A stretch of DNA of 64,000 nucleotides from JBNKVT01 sp050299335. Its GTDB lineage: Bacteria > Pseudomonadota > Alphaproteobacteria > Rhodobacterales > Rhodobacteraceae. The position numbers and the translations under genes are program-made. Location: contig JBNKVT010000031.1 in the NCBI GenBank assembly GCA_050299335.1, positions 1-64,000 on the forward strand, in the 5' to 3' direction. Positions 44,086 to 52,636 of the stretch are shown here, piece after piece; within the stretch, counting starts at the first letter, position 1; every line of letters starts with the position of its first letter. A model generated the notes under the pieces. The model was given only the letters and a program-made list of their open reading frames with translations. It made no database searches and had not been told where the DNA came from.

Positions 44086-45357
44086 ATGGATATGCAAGAA
44101 CTGTCGCTCGCGGAGTTGAAGGCGAAGTCGCCGGCCGATCTTTTGACGATGGCCGAGGAACTGGACATCGAGAACGCCTCGACCATGCGCAAGGGCGACA
44201 TGATGTTCGAGATTCTCAAGGAGATGGCCGAGGAGGGGGTCGAGATCTCGGGCGATGGCGTCCTGGAGGTGCTTCAGGACGGGTTCGGGTTCCTGCGGTC
44301 GCCGGAGGCGAATTACCTGCCGGGGCCGGACGATATCTATGTGAGCCCGAACCAGATCCGGAAGTTTTCGCTGAGAACCGGGGATACCGTTGAGGGGGTG
44401 ATCCGGGCGCCTGCCGAGAACGAGAAATATTTCGGGCTGGTGAAGGTCTCGAAGATCAATTTCGAGGATCCCGAGAAGGCGCGGCACAAGGTGCATTTCG
44501 ACAATCTGACGCCGCTCTATCCCGATGAGCGGCTGACGATGGAGATCGAGGATCCTACGGTGAAGGATCGCTCGGCGCGGGTGATCGATCTGGTGGCGCC
44601 GATCGGGAAGGGGCAGCGGTCGCTGATCGTGGCGCCGCCGAGGACCGGGAAGACGGTGCTGTTGCAGAATATCGCGGCCTCGATCGAGGCAAACCATCCG
44701 GAGTGTTTCCTGATCGTTCTGCTGGTCGACGAGCGGCCGGAGGAGGTGACGGACATGCAGCGGTCGGTGAAGGGGGAGGTGGTGTCCTCGACCTTTGACG
44801 AGCCGGCGGCCCGGCATGTGGCGGTGGCCGAGATGGTGATCGAAAAGGCGAAGCGGCTGGTGGAGCACAAGCGGGATGTGGTGATCCTGCTCGATTCGAT
44901 CACCCGGCTGGGGCGGGCGTTCAACACGGTTGTGCCATCGTCGGGCAAGGTGCTGACCGGGGGTGTGGATGCGAATGCGCTGCAGCGGCCGAAGCGGTTC
45001 TTCGGGGCGGCGCGGAATATCGAGGAGGGCGGGTCGCTGACCATCATCTCGACGGCGCTGATCGATACCGGGTCGCGGATGGACGAGGTGATTTTCGAGG
45101 AGTTCAAGGGAACGGGGAACTCGGAGATCGTTCTGGATCGGAAGATTGCCGACAAGCGGGTCTTCCCGGCGATCGATATCCTGAAATCCGGGACCAGGAA
45201 GGAAGAGCTGCTGGTCGAGAAGGGCGATCTGACGAAGATGTTCGTGCTGAGGCGCATTCTCAATCCCATGGGGACCACGGACGCGATTGAGTTCCTGCTT
45301 GGCAAGTTGAAGCAGACGAAAACAAATGGCGAGTTTTTCGATTCGATGAATTCGTGA
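44086..45357 (+). CDS. rho: Transcription termination factor Rho
   Basis: A 423-residue hexameric RNA helicase that ends transcription. The N-terminal domain (MQELSLAELKAKSPADLL, then MRKGDMMFEIL) precedes the cold-shock-like RNA-binding domain with DGFGFLRSPEANYLPGPDDIYVSPNQIRKFSL. The ATPase core has Walker A VAPPRTGKTVLLQ, Walker B VVILLDSITRLGRA, the Q-loop VLTGGVDANALQRPKRFFGAARN and SGTRKEELL. Two ATGs stand six bases apart at 44086 and 44092; GGAAAG precedes them. It is the first of the genes reading toward parB. Confidence 0.97.
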   Translation: MDMQELSLAELKAKSPADLLTMAEELDIENASTMRKGDMMFEILKEMAEEGVEISGDGVLEVLQDGFGFLRSPEANYLPGPDDIYVSPNQIRKFSLRTGDTVEGVIRAPAENEKYFGLVKVSKINFEDPEKARHKVHFDNLTPLYPDERLTMEIEDPTVKDRSARVIDLVAPIGKGQRSLIVAPPRTGKTVLLQNIAASIEANHPECFLIVLLVDERPEEVTDMQRSVKGEVVSSTFDEPAARHVAVAEMVIEKAKRLVEHKRDVVILLDSITRLGRAFNTVVPSSGKVLTGGVDANALQRPKRFFGAARNIEEGGSLTIISTALIDTGSRMDEVIFEEFKGTGNSEIVLDRKIADKRVFPAIDILKSGTRKEELLVEKGDLTKMFVLRRILNPMGTTDAIEFLLGKLKQTKTNGEFFDSMNS

Positions 45358-45413
45358 AGTAGGTCCTGTCCACCGGTCATGAGAAGGGTTTTCGGTTTGT
45401 AGGAGGTCCGGCG

Positions 45414-46724
45414 TTGTCTTCTGGTAGGGATGTCATTTATGCGCTGGCAACCGCGCCCGGCCGGGCTGGGCTCGCTGTTATCAGGGTCTCCGGGGAGAAT
45501 GCGCTGGCGGTTTGTGCGCCGATGCTTGAAAGCCCGGTGGCGTTTCGCAGACCGTCCGTGAGAAAGATCCGTGACCACAGGACTGGCGAACTGGTCGACG
45601 AGGCGCTTGTAATAGCGTTTCCGGAGGGAGCAAGTTTCACCGGTGAAGAGACGGTGGAATTGCACTGTCATGGCAGCAGGGCAGTGGTTCAGGGCGTGCT
45701 TTCTGCGTTGGAGACCCTGGACGCGGCAAGGAGTGCCAAGGCCGGGGAATTTACCCGGCGCGCGCTGGAGAATGGAAGGCTGGATCTGGTGCAGGTGGAG
45801 GGCCTGGCAGATTTGATAGATGCCGAGTCGGCGGAACAGAGACGGCAGGCGCTTCGGGTTATGGGGGGGGAACTGAGCCGGAAGGTCGCGAACTGGCGGT
45901 CCAAACTGGTTGAAGCTAGTGCCTTGTTGGAAGCAAATATCGACTTTTCGGATGAAGAGATTCCAGAAGAGTCTTTAAATGAGGCGTTCAAGATTATTGA
46001 AGATGTGTCTAATGACTTTGCGAAGGAAGTAGAAGGTTCGTTCTTTGCAGAGAGATTACGCGATGGATTTAACGTTGTAGTCGTTGGAAAGCCAAATATT
46101 GGGAAATCGACTTTGATTAACCATATTGCCGGGCGAGAGGTGGCGATTACATCGGAAATCCCAGGAACGACCAGAGATATTCTGGAAGTTAGTCTGGATC
46201 TCGGCGGTATTCCAGTGACGCTGATGGATACGGCCGGTCTCAGGGAAACAACGGATCCTCTGGAGGCGATCGGCGTGAGGAATACCAGGTCGAGGATAGG
46301 TGAAGCCGATCTGCGGATATTTCTTCTGGAGGATTGTACCGGTTCCTGCCTTCCTGAGGGGTTCGTCGAGGGGGATATTGTCGTGGGCGGCAAGGCGGAC
46401 CTGTTCGAGGGGCAGGGCTCGCATGGTGTTTCGGGCCTGACGGGAGAGGGTGTTGGTGATCTGCTTCGCGGGGTGGAATCGGAACTTGCCCACAGGGTGG
46501 CGTCTGCGAGGTCAGTCGTCAGAGGCCGGCAGCGGGAGGCGATAGCAAGGGCAAACGGGAATCTCCGGCAGGCGCTCAGGCTATTAGAACTTGATGGAAG
46601 TGCTCTGGAATTGGTATCGGAGGAGTTGCGGTTGAGTCTTCAAGCTCTGGATGAGTTGATCGGCAGGGTCGATGTCGAAGGCTTGCTCGATGTTATTTTC
46701 TCCAGTTTCTGTATAGGGAAGTAG
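45414..46724 (+). CDS. mnmE: tRNA uridine-5-carboxymethylaminomethyl GTPase MnmE
   Basis: A 436-residue GTPase that with MnmG modifies the wobble uridine of several tRNAs. It has the N-terminal tetrahydrofolate-binding domain (IYALATAPGRAGLAVIRVSG), a helical domain, and an inserted G domain (about 210-360) with G1 GKPNIGKSTL, TTRD and DTAGLRETTDPLEAIG; the terminal FCIGK carries the conserved cysteine. The start is TTG at 45414 with a strong AGGAGGT nine bases in front, so the rare start is well supported. From about 45.9 kb codons become noticeably AT-richer than in rho. It is separated from mnmG by two bases. Confidence 0.96.
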   Translation: MSSGRDVIYALATAPGRAGLAVIRVSGENALAVCAPMLESPVAFRRPSVRKIRDHRTGELVDEALVIAFPEGASFTGEETVELHCHGSRAVVQGVLSALETLDAARSAKAGEFTRRALENGRLDLVQVEGLADLIDAESAEQRRQALRVMGGELSRKVANWRSKLVEASALLEANIDFSDEEIPEESLNEAFKIIEDVSNDFAKEVEGSFFAERLRDGFNVVVVGKPNIGKSTLINHIAGREVAITSEIPGTTRDILEVSLDLGGIPVTLMDTAGLRETTDPLEAIGVRNTRSRIGEADLRIFLLEDCTGSCLPEGFVEGDIVVGGKADLFEGQGSHGVSGLTGEGVGDLLRGVESELAHRVASARSVVRGRQREAIARANGNLRQALRLLELDGSALELVSEELRLSLQALDELIGRVDVEGLLDVIFSSFCIGK

Positions 46725-46726
46725 CA

Positions 46727-48604
46727 ATGTTTCACGTGAAGCAATCCGCTTTCGATGTCGCTGTCATTGGCGGTGGTCATGCCGGTGTGGAGGCGGCCCA
46801 GGCTGCTTATCGGCGGGGTGCACGGGTTGTTCTTGTTACGCACAGTTTCGGAAAGATCGGAGAGCTGTCCTGCAATCCGGCGATTGGTGGCGTGGGCAAG
46901 GGGCATTTGGTGCGGGAAATCGATGCCCTGGACGGCGTCATGGCGCGTGTGTCGGATCAGGCGGGAATTCAGTTCAGGATGCTTAACCGGAGCAAGGGAC
47001 CGGCCGTCTGGGGACCGAGGGCGCAGGTCGACAGGCATCTGTACAGGACCGCAATGCAGCAGGAGTTTCTAAAACGTCCAGAGATCGAGGTTATTGAATC
47101 GGAAGTTCAAGATCTGGTTGTCGAAGGGGAGGCCGTCAAGGGTGTTGTGCTGACGGATGGAACCACAATTCGATCGGCAAAGGTCGTGCTGACAACCGGG
47201 ACATTTCTGCGGGGAACGATCCTGATCGGCGGCAAGAGGATCCCGGGTGGGCGCATGGGCGAACGTCCAGCGATACCCCTGGCTGAGAGGATAGAAGAGC
47301 TCGATATTCCCATGGGTCGTTTGAAGACCGGTACGCCGCCCCGGTTGAATGGAACAACCGTCGATTGGGATCGCGTGGACGAGCAGAAGGGGGATGAAAA
47401 TCCGGAACCTTTCTCGTTTCTGAGCACGGGAATTGACAGGATGCAGGTATCGTGTGGGATCACCAAGACCAATCAAGGAACGCATGACATCATTGCGGAA
47501 AACCTTTCCAGCTCCGCCATCTATGGCGGGTTCATCGATTCCAGGGGGCCTAGATACTGTCCGTCAATAGAGGACAAGGTTGTAAAGTTCCGTGAGAAGA
47601 ATTCACATCAGATTTTTCTGGAACCAGAGGGGAATGATAGTAATATTATATATCCTAATGGAATTTCCACATCTTTGTCTGAGGAAATACAGGATAAGTT
47701 TGTTAGAACAATTTACGGATTGGAGAGTGTTGAAATACTTCAATATGGCTACGCGATTGAGTATGACTACGTAGATCCGAGAAACCTGTCTAGAAGTCTG
47801 GAAGTCAGGGCCTTGAAGAATTTGTATCTTGCCGGACAGATCAACGGCACGACGGGCTATGAGGAAGCGGCGGCACAGGGATTGCTGGCTGGAACGAACG
47901 CGGCATCATCGGCACTGGGTGGAGAAGGGTTAACCCTGGACCGTGCCGATGGCTATATTGGTGTTCTAGTCGATGATCTTGTGAGTAACGGTGTTTCCGA
48001 ACCATATCGGATGTTTACCTCAAGAGCCGAGTATCGACTTTCTCTGAGAATTGATAATGCAGATCAAAGACTTACGCCTATTGGGATAGAATGTGGAATT
48101 GTTTCTGCCGACCGTGCGCAGGCGTTTGAACGGAAAATGGCCCAGCTCGACAAATATCGGGAGAAACTCCAGAATCTGCGTGTCCGTCCCGACACGCTCA
48201 ATCAACATGGAATAAAGGTCAGTGACGATGGTCGGCCACGAACGGCATTGGAGATCATGCGGTTCTCAGACTATTCCAGTAGCAAGCTCAGGAATATCTT
48301 TCCGGATGATCCTGACATGGACGACCGGACGATCACCCAGCTTGAAATTGAGGAACGGTATGCAAGCTATATCGTAAGACAGTCTTCTGACATTGCGATG
48401 ATGCGTAAGGAAAATAAGAGGGAAATTCCTGGGCATTTTGATTTTTCCCAGGTTCCTGGCCTTTCAAATGAAGTGCTGGACAAACTGGAAGCTGTGGCGC
48501 CTCGGACCATCGGACAGGTTCAGAGGATCGAGGGGATCACGCCGGCTGCGATCACCCAACTGCTGCTATTTCTCAGAAAACTGGAGCTCAGAGAAGCGGG
48601 ATGA
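46727..48604 (+). CDS. mnmG: tRNA uridine-5-carboxymethylaminomethyl enzyme MnmG (GidA)
   Basis: A 625-residue FAD enzyme, partner of MnmE. The FAD loop is VAVIGGGHAGVEAAQAAYRRG; SCNPAIGGVGKGHLVREIDALDG, the conserved cysteine region GTFLRGTILIGGKRIPGGRMGE, CPSIEDKVVKF and FTSRAEYRLSLR follow, with a C-terminal helical domain that contacts MnmE. The first codons read MFHVK because a parS-like 16-mer occupies them (46728-46743). Its stop overlaps rsmG (ATGA). Part of the gene (about 47.5-48.4 kb) is unusually AT-rich for this window. Confidence 0.97.
   Translation: MFHVKQSAFDVAVIGGGHAGVEAAQAAYRRGARVVLVTHSFGKIGELSCNPAIGGVGKGHLVREIDALDGVMARVSDQAGIQFRMLNRSKGPAVWGPRAQVDRHLYRTAMQQEFLKRPEIEVIESEVQDLVVEGEAVKGVVLTDGTTIRSAKVVLTTGTFLRGTILIGGKRIPGGRMGERPAIPLAERIEELDIPMGRLKTGTPPRLNGTTVDWDRVDEQKGDENPEPFSFLSTGIDRMQVSCGITKTNQGTHDIIAENLSSSAIYGGFIDSRGPRYCPSIEDKVVKFREKNSHQIFLEPEGNDSNIIYPNGISTSLSEEIQDKFVRTIYGLESVEILQYGYAIEYDYVDPRNLSRSLEVRALKNLYLAGQINGTTGYEEAAAQGLLAGTNAASSALGGEGLTLDRADGYIGVLVDDLVSNGVSEPYRMFTSRAEYRLSLRIDNADQRLTPIGIECGIVSADRAQAFERKMAQLDKYREKLQNLRVRPDTLNQHGIKVSDDGRPRTALEIMRFSDYSSSKLRNIFPDDPDMDDRTITQLEIEERYASYIVRQSSDIAMMRKENKREIPGHFDFSQVPGLSNEVLDKLEAVAPRTIGQVQRIEGITPAAITQLLLFLRKLELREAG
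46728..46743. promoter_or_regulatory. parS: parS-like site inside the first codons of mnmG
   Basis: TGTTTCACGTGAAGCA differs at one position from the 16-bp ParB-binding palindrome TGTTTCACGTGAAACA found exactly at 48630-48645. parA and parB are 2.5-3.3 kb downstream. Confidence 0.8.
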
Positions 48605-49218
48605 CGATTCCCGATACGTTTCCGGTACATGTTTCACGTGAAACAATGGCGCTTCTGGAGCTCTATGCGGCTGAGCTGAAAAAATGGTCCGGATCGATCA
48701 ATCTCGTTTCCGCGAAAGCCGCGGACTCCATCTGGTCGCGGCATGTTCTCGATTCTGCGCAGCTTGCCGTGCATTTCTCGCCGAATGACAGGGTCTGGGC
48801 GGATTTCGGATCTGGGGGAGGCCTCCCAGGGCTGGTTCTGGCAATCATTGCGCGTCACGCGTTTCCGGACCTGCAATTCATCCTTGTTGAAAAGGACAAG
48901 CGCAAGGCGGAATTCCTGATGCACATTGGCAGGCTTACCGAGACGCACATCTCCGTAATCACCAAAAGTATCGAGAATCTGGAACCACTTGGAGCAGATG
49001 TCATTACAGCCCGCGCCCTGGCGCCGCTGAACGACCTTCTCCACCTCGCGAATCGGCACCTGAAGCCGTCGGGCACCTGCCTCTTCATGAAAGGTCGGAA
49101 CGTTGAATCCGAATTGACGCTGGCAATGGAATGCTGGCATATGGATATTGACTCGCATCCCAGTCTAACCGACAAATCCAGCAGAATTCTCGAGATAAAG
49201 AACATCAAACATGCCTGA
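48601..49218 (+). CDS. rsmG: 16S rRNA (guanine-N7) methyltransferase RsmG (GidB)
   Basis: A 205-residue SAM-dependent enzyme that methylates G527 of 16S rRNA; its loss gives low-level streptomycin resistance. Motif I is VWADFGSGGGLPGLVLAI, preceded by INLVSAKAADSIWSRHVLDSAQL, and followed by FILVEKDKRKAEFL and DVITARALAPLNDLL. The ATG at 48601 lies in the mnmG stop (ATGA), and its tail overlaps parA by 8 bases, so translation is probably coupled. A perfect parS covers codons 10-15. Confidence 0.95.
   Translation: MTIPDTFPVHVSRETMALLELYAAELKKWSGSINLVSAKAADSIWSRHVLDSAQLAVHFSPNDRVWADFGSGGGLPGLVLAIIARHAFPDLQFILVEKDKRKAEFLMHIGRLTETHISVITKSIENLEPLGADVITARALAPLNDLLHLANRHLKPSGTCLFMKGRNVESELTLAMECWHMDIDSHPSLTDKSSRILEIKNIKHA
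48630..48645. promoter_or_regulatory. parS: Perfect parS centromere site inside rsmG
   Basis: TGTTTCACGTGAAACA is an exact 16-bp palindrome identical to the widely conserved chromosomal parS. It is the loading site for ParB, which then spreads along the DNA for origin segregation. Confidence 0.95.
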
Positions 49219-50005
49219 GCAGCAGTCGCGGCATATCCTGGCAATCGCGAACCAAAAGGGGGGTGTCGGCAAGACAACGACCGTCATTAACCTCGGTACC
49301 GCTCTGGCTGCGGTGGACAAAAGGGTGCTTCTGATCGATCTCGATCCTCAGGGCAATGCCTCGACCGGTCTCGGCATTGGACGCAGCGACCGCAAATTGA
49401 CAAGCTACGACGTTCTTATGGGGCATTCCGACGCCGATGGGGTGAGTCTCGAAACCAAGGTCCCGAATATGCACATCATTCCGGGATCGAGCGACCTGAG
49501 CTCCGTCGATATCGAACTCGCCGCTGAAAGGTCCAGAATGGTTCGTCTGCGCAACGCCATTGGCGCCATGCAGGAACAGTACGACTACATTCTCGTGGAC
49601 TGCCCGCCATCCCTGAACATCCTGACACTCAACGCCTTGGTCGCCGCCAATTCCGTGCTCGTCCCACTTCAATGCGAGTTCTTCGCCCTGGAAGGCCTGT
49701 CACAGCTATTGGGCACGGTCCGCGAGATCAGAAAAACTTTGAACGAATCCTTGAACATACAAGGTATTGTGTTGACCATGTATGACAAACGCAACAATTT
49801 GTCCGAATACGTCGCGGACGATGTCCGGCAGACCCTCGGCGCCTTGGTCTACGAAACCATCATTCCCAGAAATGTACGCCTCAGCGAAGCGCCATCCTAT
49901 GCCTTGCCTGCCCTGATCTACGACCACACAAGCAGCGGAAGCATCGCCTATCAGAAACTGGCCGCGGAGCTCCTGCGCAAGATCGATCCATCAATGGCAG
50001 CCTGA
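49211..50005 (+). CDS. parA: Chromosome partitioning ATPase ParA
   Basis: A 264-residue Walker-type ATPase that moves ParB-parS complexes. The deviant Walker A is IANQKGGVGKTTTVINLG with the signature lysine, followed by LLIDLDPQGNASTGLG, DYILVDCPPSLNILTLNAL (Walker B), PLQCEFFALEGLSQLL and MYDKRNNLSEYVADDV. It lacks the long N-terminal HTH of plasmid type Ia ParA, matching the chromosomal form. The ATG at 49211 overlaps rsmG by 8 bases; parB follows after 11 bases. Confidence 0.97.
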   Translation: MPEQQSRHILAIANQKGGVGKTTTVINLGTALAAVDKRVLLIDLDPQGNASTGLGIGRSDRKLTSYDVLMGHSDADGVSLETKVPNMHIIPGSSDLSSVDIELAAERSRMVRLRNAIGAMQEQYDYILVDCPPSLNILTLNALVAANSVLVPLQCEFFALEGLSQLLGTVREIRKTLNESLNIQGIVLTMYDKRNNLSEYVADDVRQTLGALVYETIIPRNVRLSEAPSYALPALIYDHTSSGSIAYQKLAAELLRKIDPSMAA

Positions 50006-50016
50006 CCGGAGACCCC

Positions 50017-50877
50017 ATGACGCGAAAAAAAGGCTTGGGCCGGGGCTTGTCAGCGCTTCTGGCCGACACATCGGAAACCACGCTGCAGCAAGCGGTCGGT
50101 ACAAGCGGACAGACGGTGCCGATCGAACTTGTACACCCGAATCCCGACCAGCCCCGCCGGAGCTTCAACCGTGAAGACCTCGAAAGCCTGACTGCGTCGG
50201 TCGCCGAAAAGGGTATCATCCAGCCGTTGATCGTCCGCCGCGACCCCAGGGACGACACCATCTACCAGATCGTCGCCGGCGAACGGCGCTGGCGGGCGGC
50301 TCAAAAGGCCCAGCTACACGAAATCCCCGTCATTGTCATGGAGCTCGATGATCGCGAGGTCCTGGAACTGGCGATCATCGAAAACATCCAGCGTGCCGAT
50401 CTCAATCCGATCGAAGAGGCTACCGGCTACCGGCAATTGATGGATCGTTTCGGGCATACTCAGGAGGCGCTGGCACAGGCCCTGGGCAAGAGCCGAAGCC
50501 ATATCGCCAACACCCTGCGTCTGCTCTCGCTTCCCGATACCGCCCAGAACATGGTCCGCGGCGGAAAACTGACCGCCGGCCATGCGCGTACGCTCCTGAC
50601 CGCCGATGATCCGGCAAAGCTGGCGGAAAGGATCATCGACGAGGGCTTGTCGGTTCGCGACGCGGAAAAGCTGGCCAGAACCGGAACGCACCGCCGGCCA
50701 AGGCCGCGACGCGGTGAAAAAGATGCCGATACGAAATCAATCGAGGCCGAACTTTCCGCCGCGCTCGATACGCGCGTTCTGATAGAAGCCAATGACAATC
50801 AATCCGGAACTCTTAAAATAATGTTCAAAGATGTAGATAAACTGGATGGTATTTGCAGATTGCTATTAAATAACTAG
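50017..50877 (+). CDS. parB: Chromosome partitioning protein ParB
   Basis: A 286-residue CTP-dependent DNA clamp that loads at parS. It begins KKGLGRGLSALLAD, the ParA-stimulating N-terminal tail. It then has PNPDQPRRSFNREDLESLTASVAEKGIIQPLIVR, the CTP-binding GERRWRAAQ and ENIQRADLNPIEEA, the helix-turn-helix TQEALAQALGKSRSHIANTLRLL, and a C-terminal dimerisation domain ending KIMFKDVDKLDGICRLLLNN. Its TAG stop overlaps that of the convergent hemW in a single CTAG. Two of its likely binding sites lie 1.4 and 3.3 kb upstream. Confidence 0.97.
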   Translation: MTRKKGLGRGLSALLADTSETTLQQAVGTSGQTVPIELVHPNPDQPRRSFNREDLESLTASVAEKGIIQPLIVRRDPRDDTIYQIVAGERRWRAAQKAQLHEIPVIVMELDDREVLELAIIENIQRADLNPIEEATGYRQLMDRFGHTQEALAQALGKSRSHIANTLRLLSLPDTAQNMVRGGKLTAGHARTLLTADDPAKLAERIIDEGLSVRDAEKLARTGTHRRPRPRRGEKDADTKSIEAELSAALDTRVLIEANDNQSGTLKIMFKDVDKLDGICRLLLNN

Positions 50878-52028
50878 AGAATTTCTTCTACTACAAGATT
50901 AAGAAACTGGATACCGGTATCCGTCGCCACCAGTCTTCCTTCTTTGATCTTCACCATGTTCTCGTCGGACAGCTCCCTGATCCGGTCCATTTTAAGGATT
51001 GACGGATCCAGCCGCCGCACCCTGTCCAGGGAAAGCCCCCCCGGCGTCCTCAGACCCAGAAGCACATACTCGATCGCCTGATCCCGCGGCGAAAGCGCTT
51101 CCTGCAACTCCGCGCGCGGCGCGTTTCGCTCCACATGGTCAAGCCATGCCTCCGGTTGCAAGACCGACCAGGTTGCCAGTCTCCTGCCCCCGGTACTGAC
51201 CCGCCCATGGGCCCCCGGGCCGATCCCGAGATAGTCTCCGTAGCGCCAATAGACCAGATTATGCCTGCATTCCTCGCCCGAAACGCAGTGGTTCGAGACC
51301 TCGTACCGGTGCATCCCCTGCCGACGGCACAGATCCTCGGTCAGCTCGAAAAAATCCGCCGAGACCCCGCCATCCGGCAGACCCTTCAACTTCCCCCGCC
51401 GATGCAGCGCGCCGAACGCCGTCGCGGGCTCGATGGTCAGCTGGTACAGCGAGATATGCCGCACACCCGTTGCCAGGGCCCGCGTCAGTTCCACCTCCCA
51501 GTCCGCCACAGCCTGGTGCTGACGGCCATAGATCAGATCGATGCTGACCCGCGCGCCCGTCGATTGCGCGACATCGATGGCCGCCAGGGCTTCCGCCGCC
51601 GTATGCTGCCTTCCCAGGGCCCGGAGATCCGCATCGATCAGCGACTGGATACCAAGCGAAAACCGGTTGACCCCGGCATCGCGATAGCCCGCGAACCGCG
51701 CCGCCTCGACCGAGGTCGGATTGGCCTCAAGCGTCACCTCCAGATCGTCACCGGCGCTGAAAAGCCTCCCGACCTCCGCTACCAGGGCGGCCACCGTGTC
51801 CGGCGGCATCAGGCTTGGTGTGCCACCACCGAAAAAGACCGATTCCACCCGCCTGGGCCCGGCCAGCGACGCCATATACCGCAGGTCTTCCAACAGCGCA
51901 CGGCGCCACCGCCCGTGATCTATATCGCGCGACACATGCGAATTGAAATCGCAATACGGGCATTTCGCGGCACAGAACGGCCAATGGACATAGACCCCGA
52001 ACCCGCCGTCGCGCCAATCCTCAGCCAT
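50874..52028 (-). CDS. hemW: HemW (radical SAM, coproporphyrinogen oxidase-like)
   Basis: A 384-residue radical SAM protein. The cluster motif is FCAAKCPYCDFNSH (CxxxCxxC) near residue 18, followed by SVFFGGGTPSLM, LEANPTS, GVNRFSLGIQS and DLIYGR; the C-terminal HemN-type domain includes VLLGLRTPGGLSL. Despite old naming as coproporphyrinogen oxidase, HemW relatives are heme chaperones that insert heme into respiratory enzymes. It lacks the extra cysteine that follows the motif in true HemN. The start overlaps the rdgB end by 8 bases; its stop shares CTAG with parB. Confidence 0.94.
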   Translation of the reverse strand: MAEDWRDGGFGVYVHWPFCAAKCPYCDFNSHVSRDIDHGRWRRALLEDLRYMASLAGPRRVESVFFGGGTPSLMPPDTVAALVAEVGRLFSAGDDLEVTLEANPTSVEAARFAGYRDAGVNRFSLGIQSLIDADLRALGRQHTAAEALAAIDVAQSTGARVSIDLIYGRQHQAVADWEVELTRALATGVRHISLYQLTIEPATAFGALHRRGKLKGLPDGGVSADFFELTEDLCRRQGMHRYEVSNHCVSGEECRHNLVYWRYGDYLGIGPGAHGRVSTGGRRLATWSVLQPEAWLDHVERNAPRAELQEALSPRDQAIEYVLLGLRTPGGLSLDRVRRLDPSILKMDRIRELSDENMVKIKEGRLVATDTGIQFLNLVVEEIL

Positions 52029-52635
52029 CGAGACAGGCCGAGGCGAACAGTCGGAACGCCTTTCTCCGATGGCTCAGCCGCTGCTTCTCATCCGAAGACA
52101 TCTCGGCAAAGGTCAGCGCCTGCCCGTCCGGCACGAACATCGGATCGAACCCGAACCCGTTCGTGCCCCGGACCGGCCAGACCAGCCGCCCGTTGACGCG
52201 CCCCTCGAAGACCTCCCGATGCCCGTCCGGAAAGCACAGGCACAAGGTACAGACAAACGCCGCAAGCCGCGGCTCGGCGGTACCGCGCGCATCGAGCTCC
52301 CGCCAGACCCGTGCCATCGCCTGGGGGTAGTCCCGCCCCCCCGGCGTCTCCGCCCAGTCCGCCGTATGGACCCCGGGCGCGCCGTCCAGCCCCTCGACCT
52401 CGATCCCGCTATCGTCGGCAAGCGCCGGCAATCCGCTGGACCGCATGGCGAACGCGGCCTTCAGCCCCGCATTCCCCGCGAAACTGTCCTCGGTCTCCTC
52501 CGGCTCCTCAAAGCCGAGATCCCCGGCCGACACTACATCTATCCCGTAAGGCACCAGAAACGCCCCGATCTCGGCCAGTTTTCCGGCATTGTGACTGGCC
52601 AGCACCAGCCGGTCCCCGTCGAACCGCCGCGCCAT
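52021..52635 (-). CDS. rdgB: dITP/XTP pyrophosphatase RdgB
   Basis: A 204-residue house-cleaning enzyme that hydrolyses ITP, dITP and XTP. It has the SHNxxK opening LVLASHNAGKLAEIG, FAGNAGLKAAFAMRSSGLPALADDSGIEVEGLDGAPGVHTADWA, VFEGRVNGRLVWPVRGTNGFGFDPMF, and SSDEKQRLSHRRKAF, all characteristic of the Ham1/RdgB fold. It lies between rph (one base apart) and hemW (8-base overlap) in a three-gene operon. Confidence 0.96.
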   Translation of the reverse strand: MARRFDGDRLVLASHNAGKLAEIGAFLVPYGIDVVSAGDLGFEEPEETEDSFAGNAGLKAAFAMRSSGLPALADDSGIEVEGLDGAPGVHTADWAETPGGRDYPQAMARVWRELDARGTAEPRLAAFVCTLCLCFPDGHREVFEGRVNGRLVWPVRGTNGFGFDPMFVPDGQALTFAEMSSDEKQRLSHRRKAFRLFASACLDG

Positions 52636-52636
52636 C

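Noticed and set aside
45634..45648. GTTTCACCGGTGAAG inside mnmE, resembling parS
   Set aside because: The centre is CCGG rather than CG, which changes the spacing of half-sites; not a credible parS.
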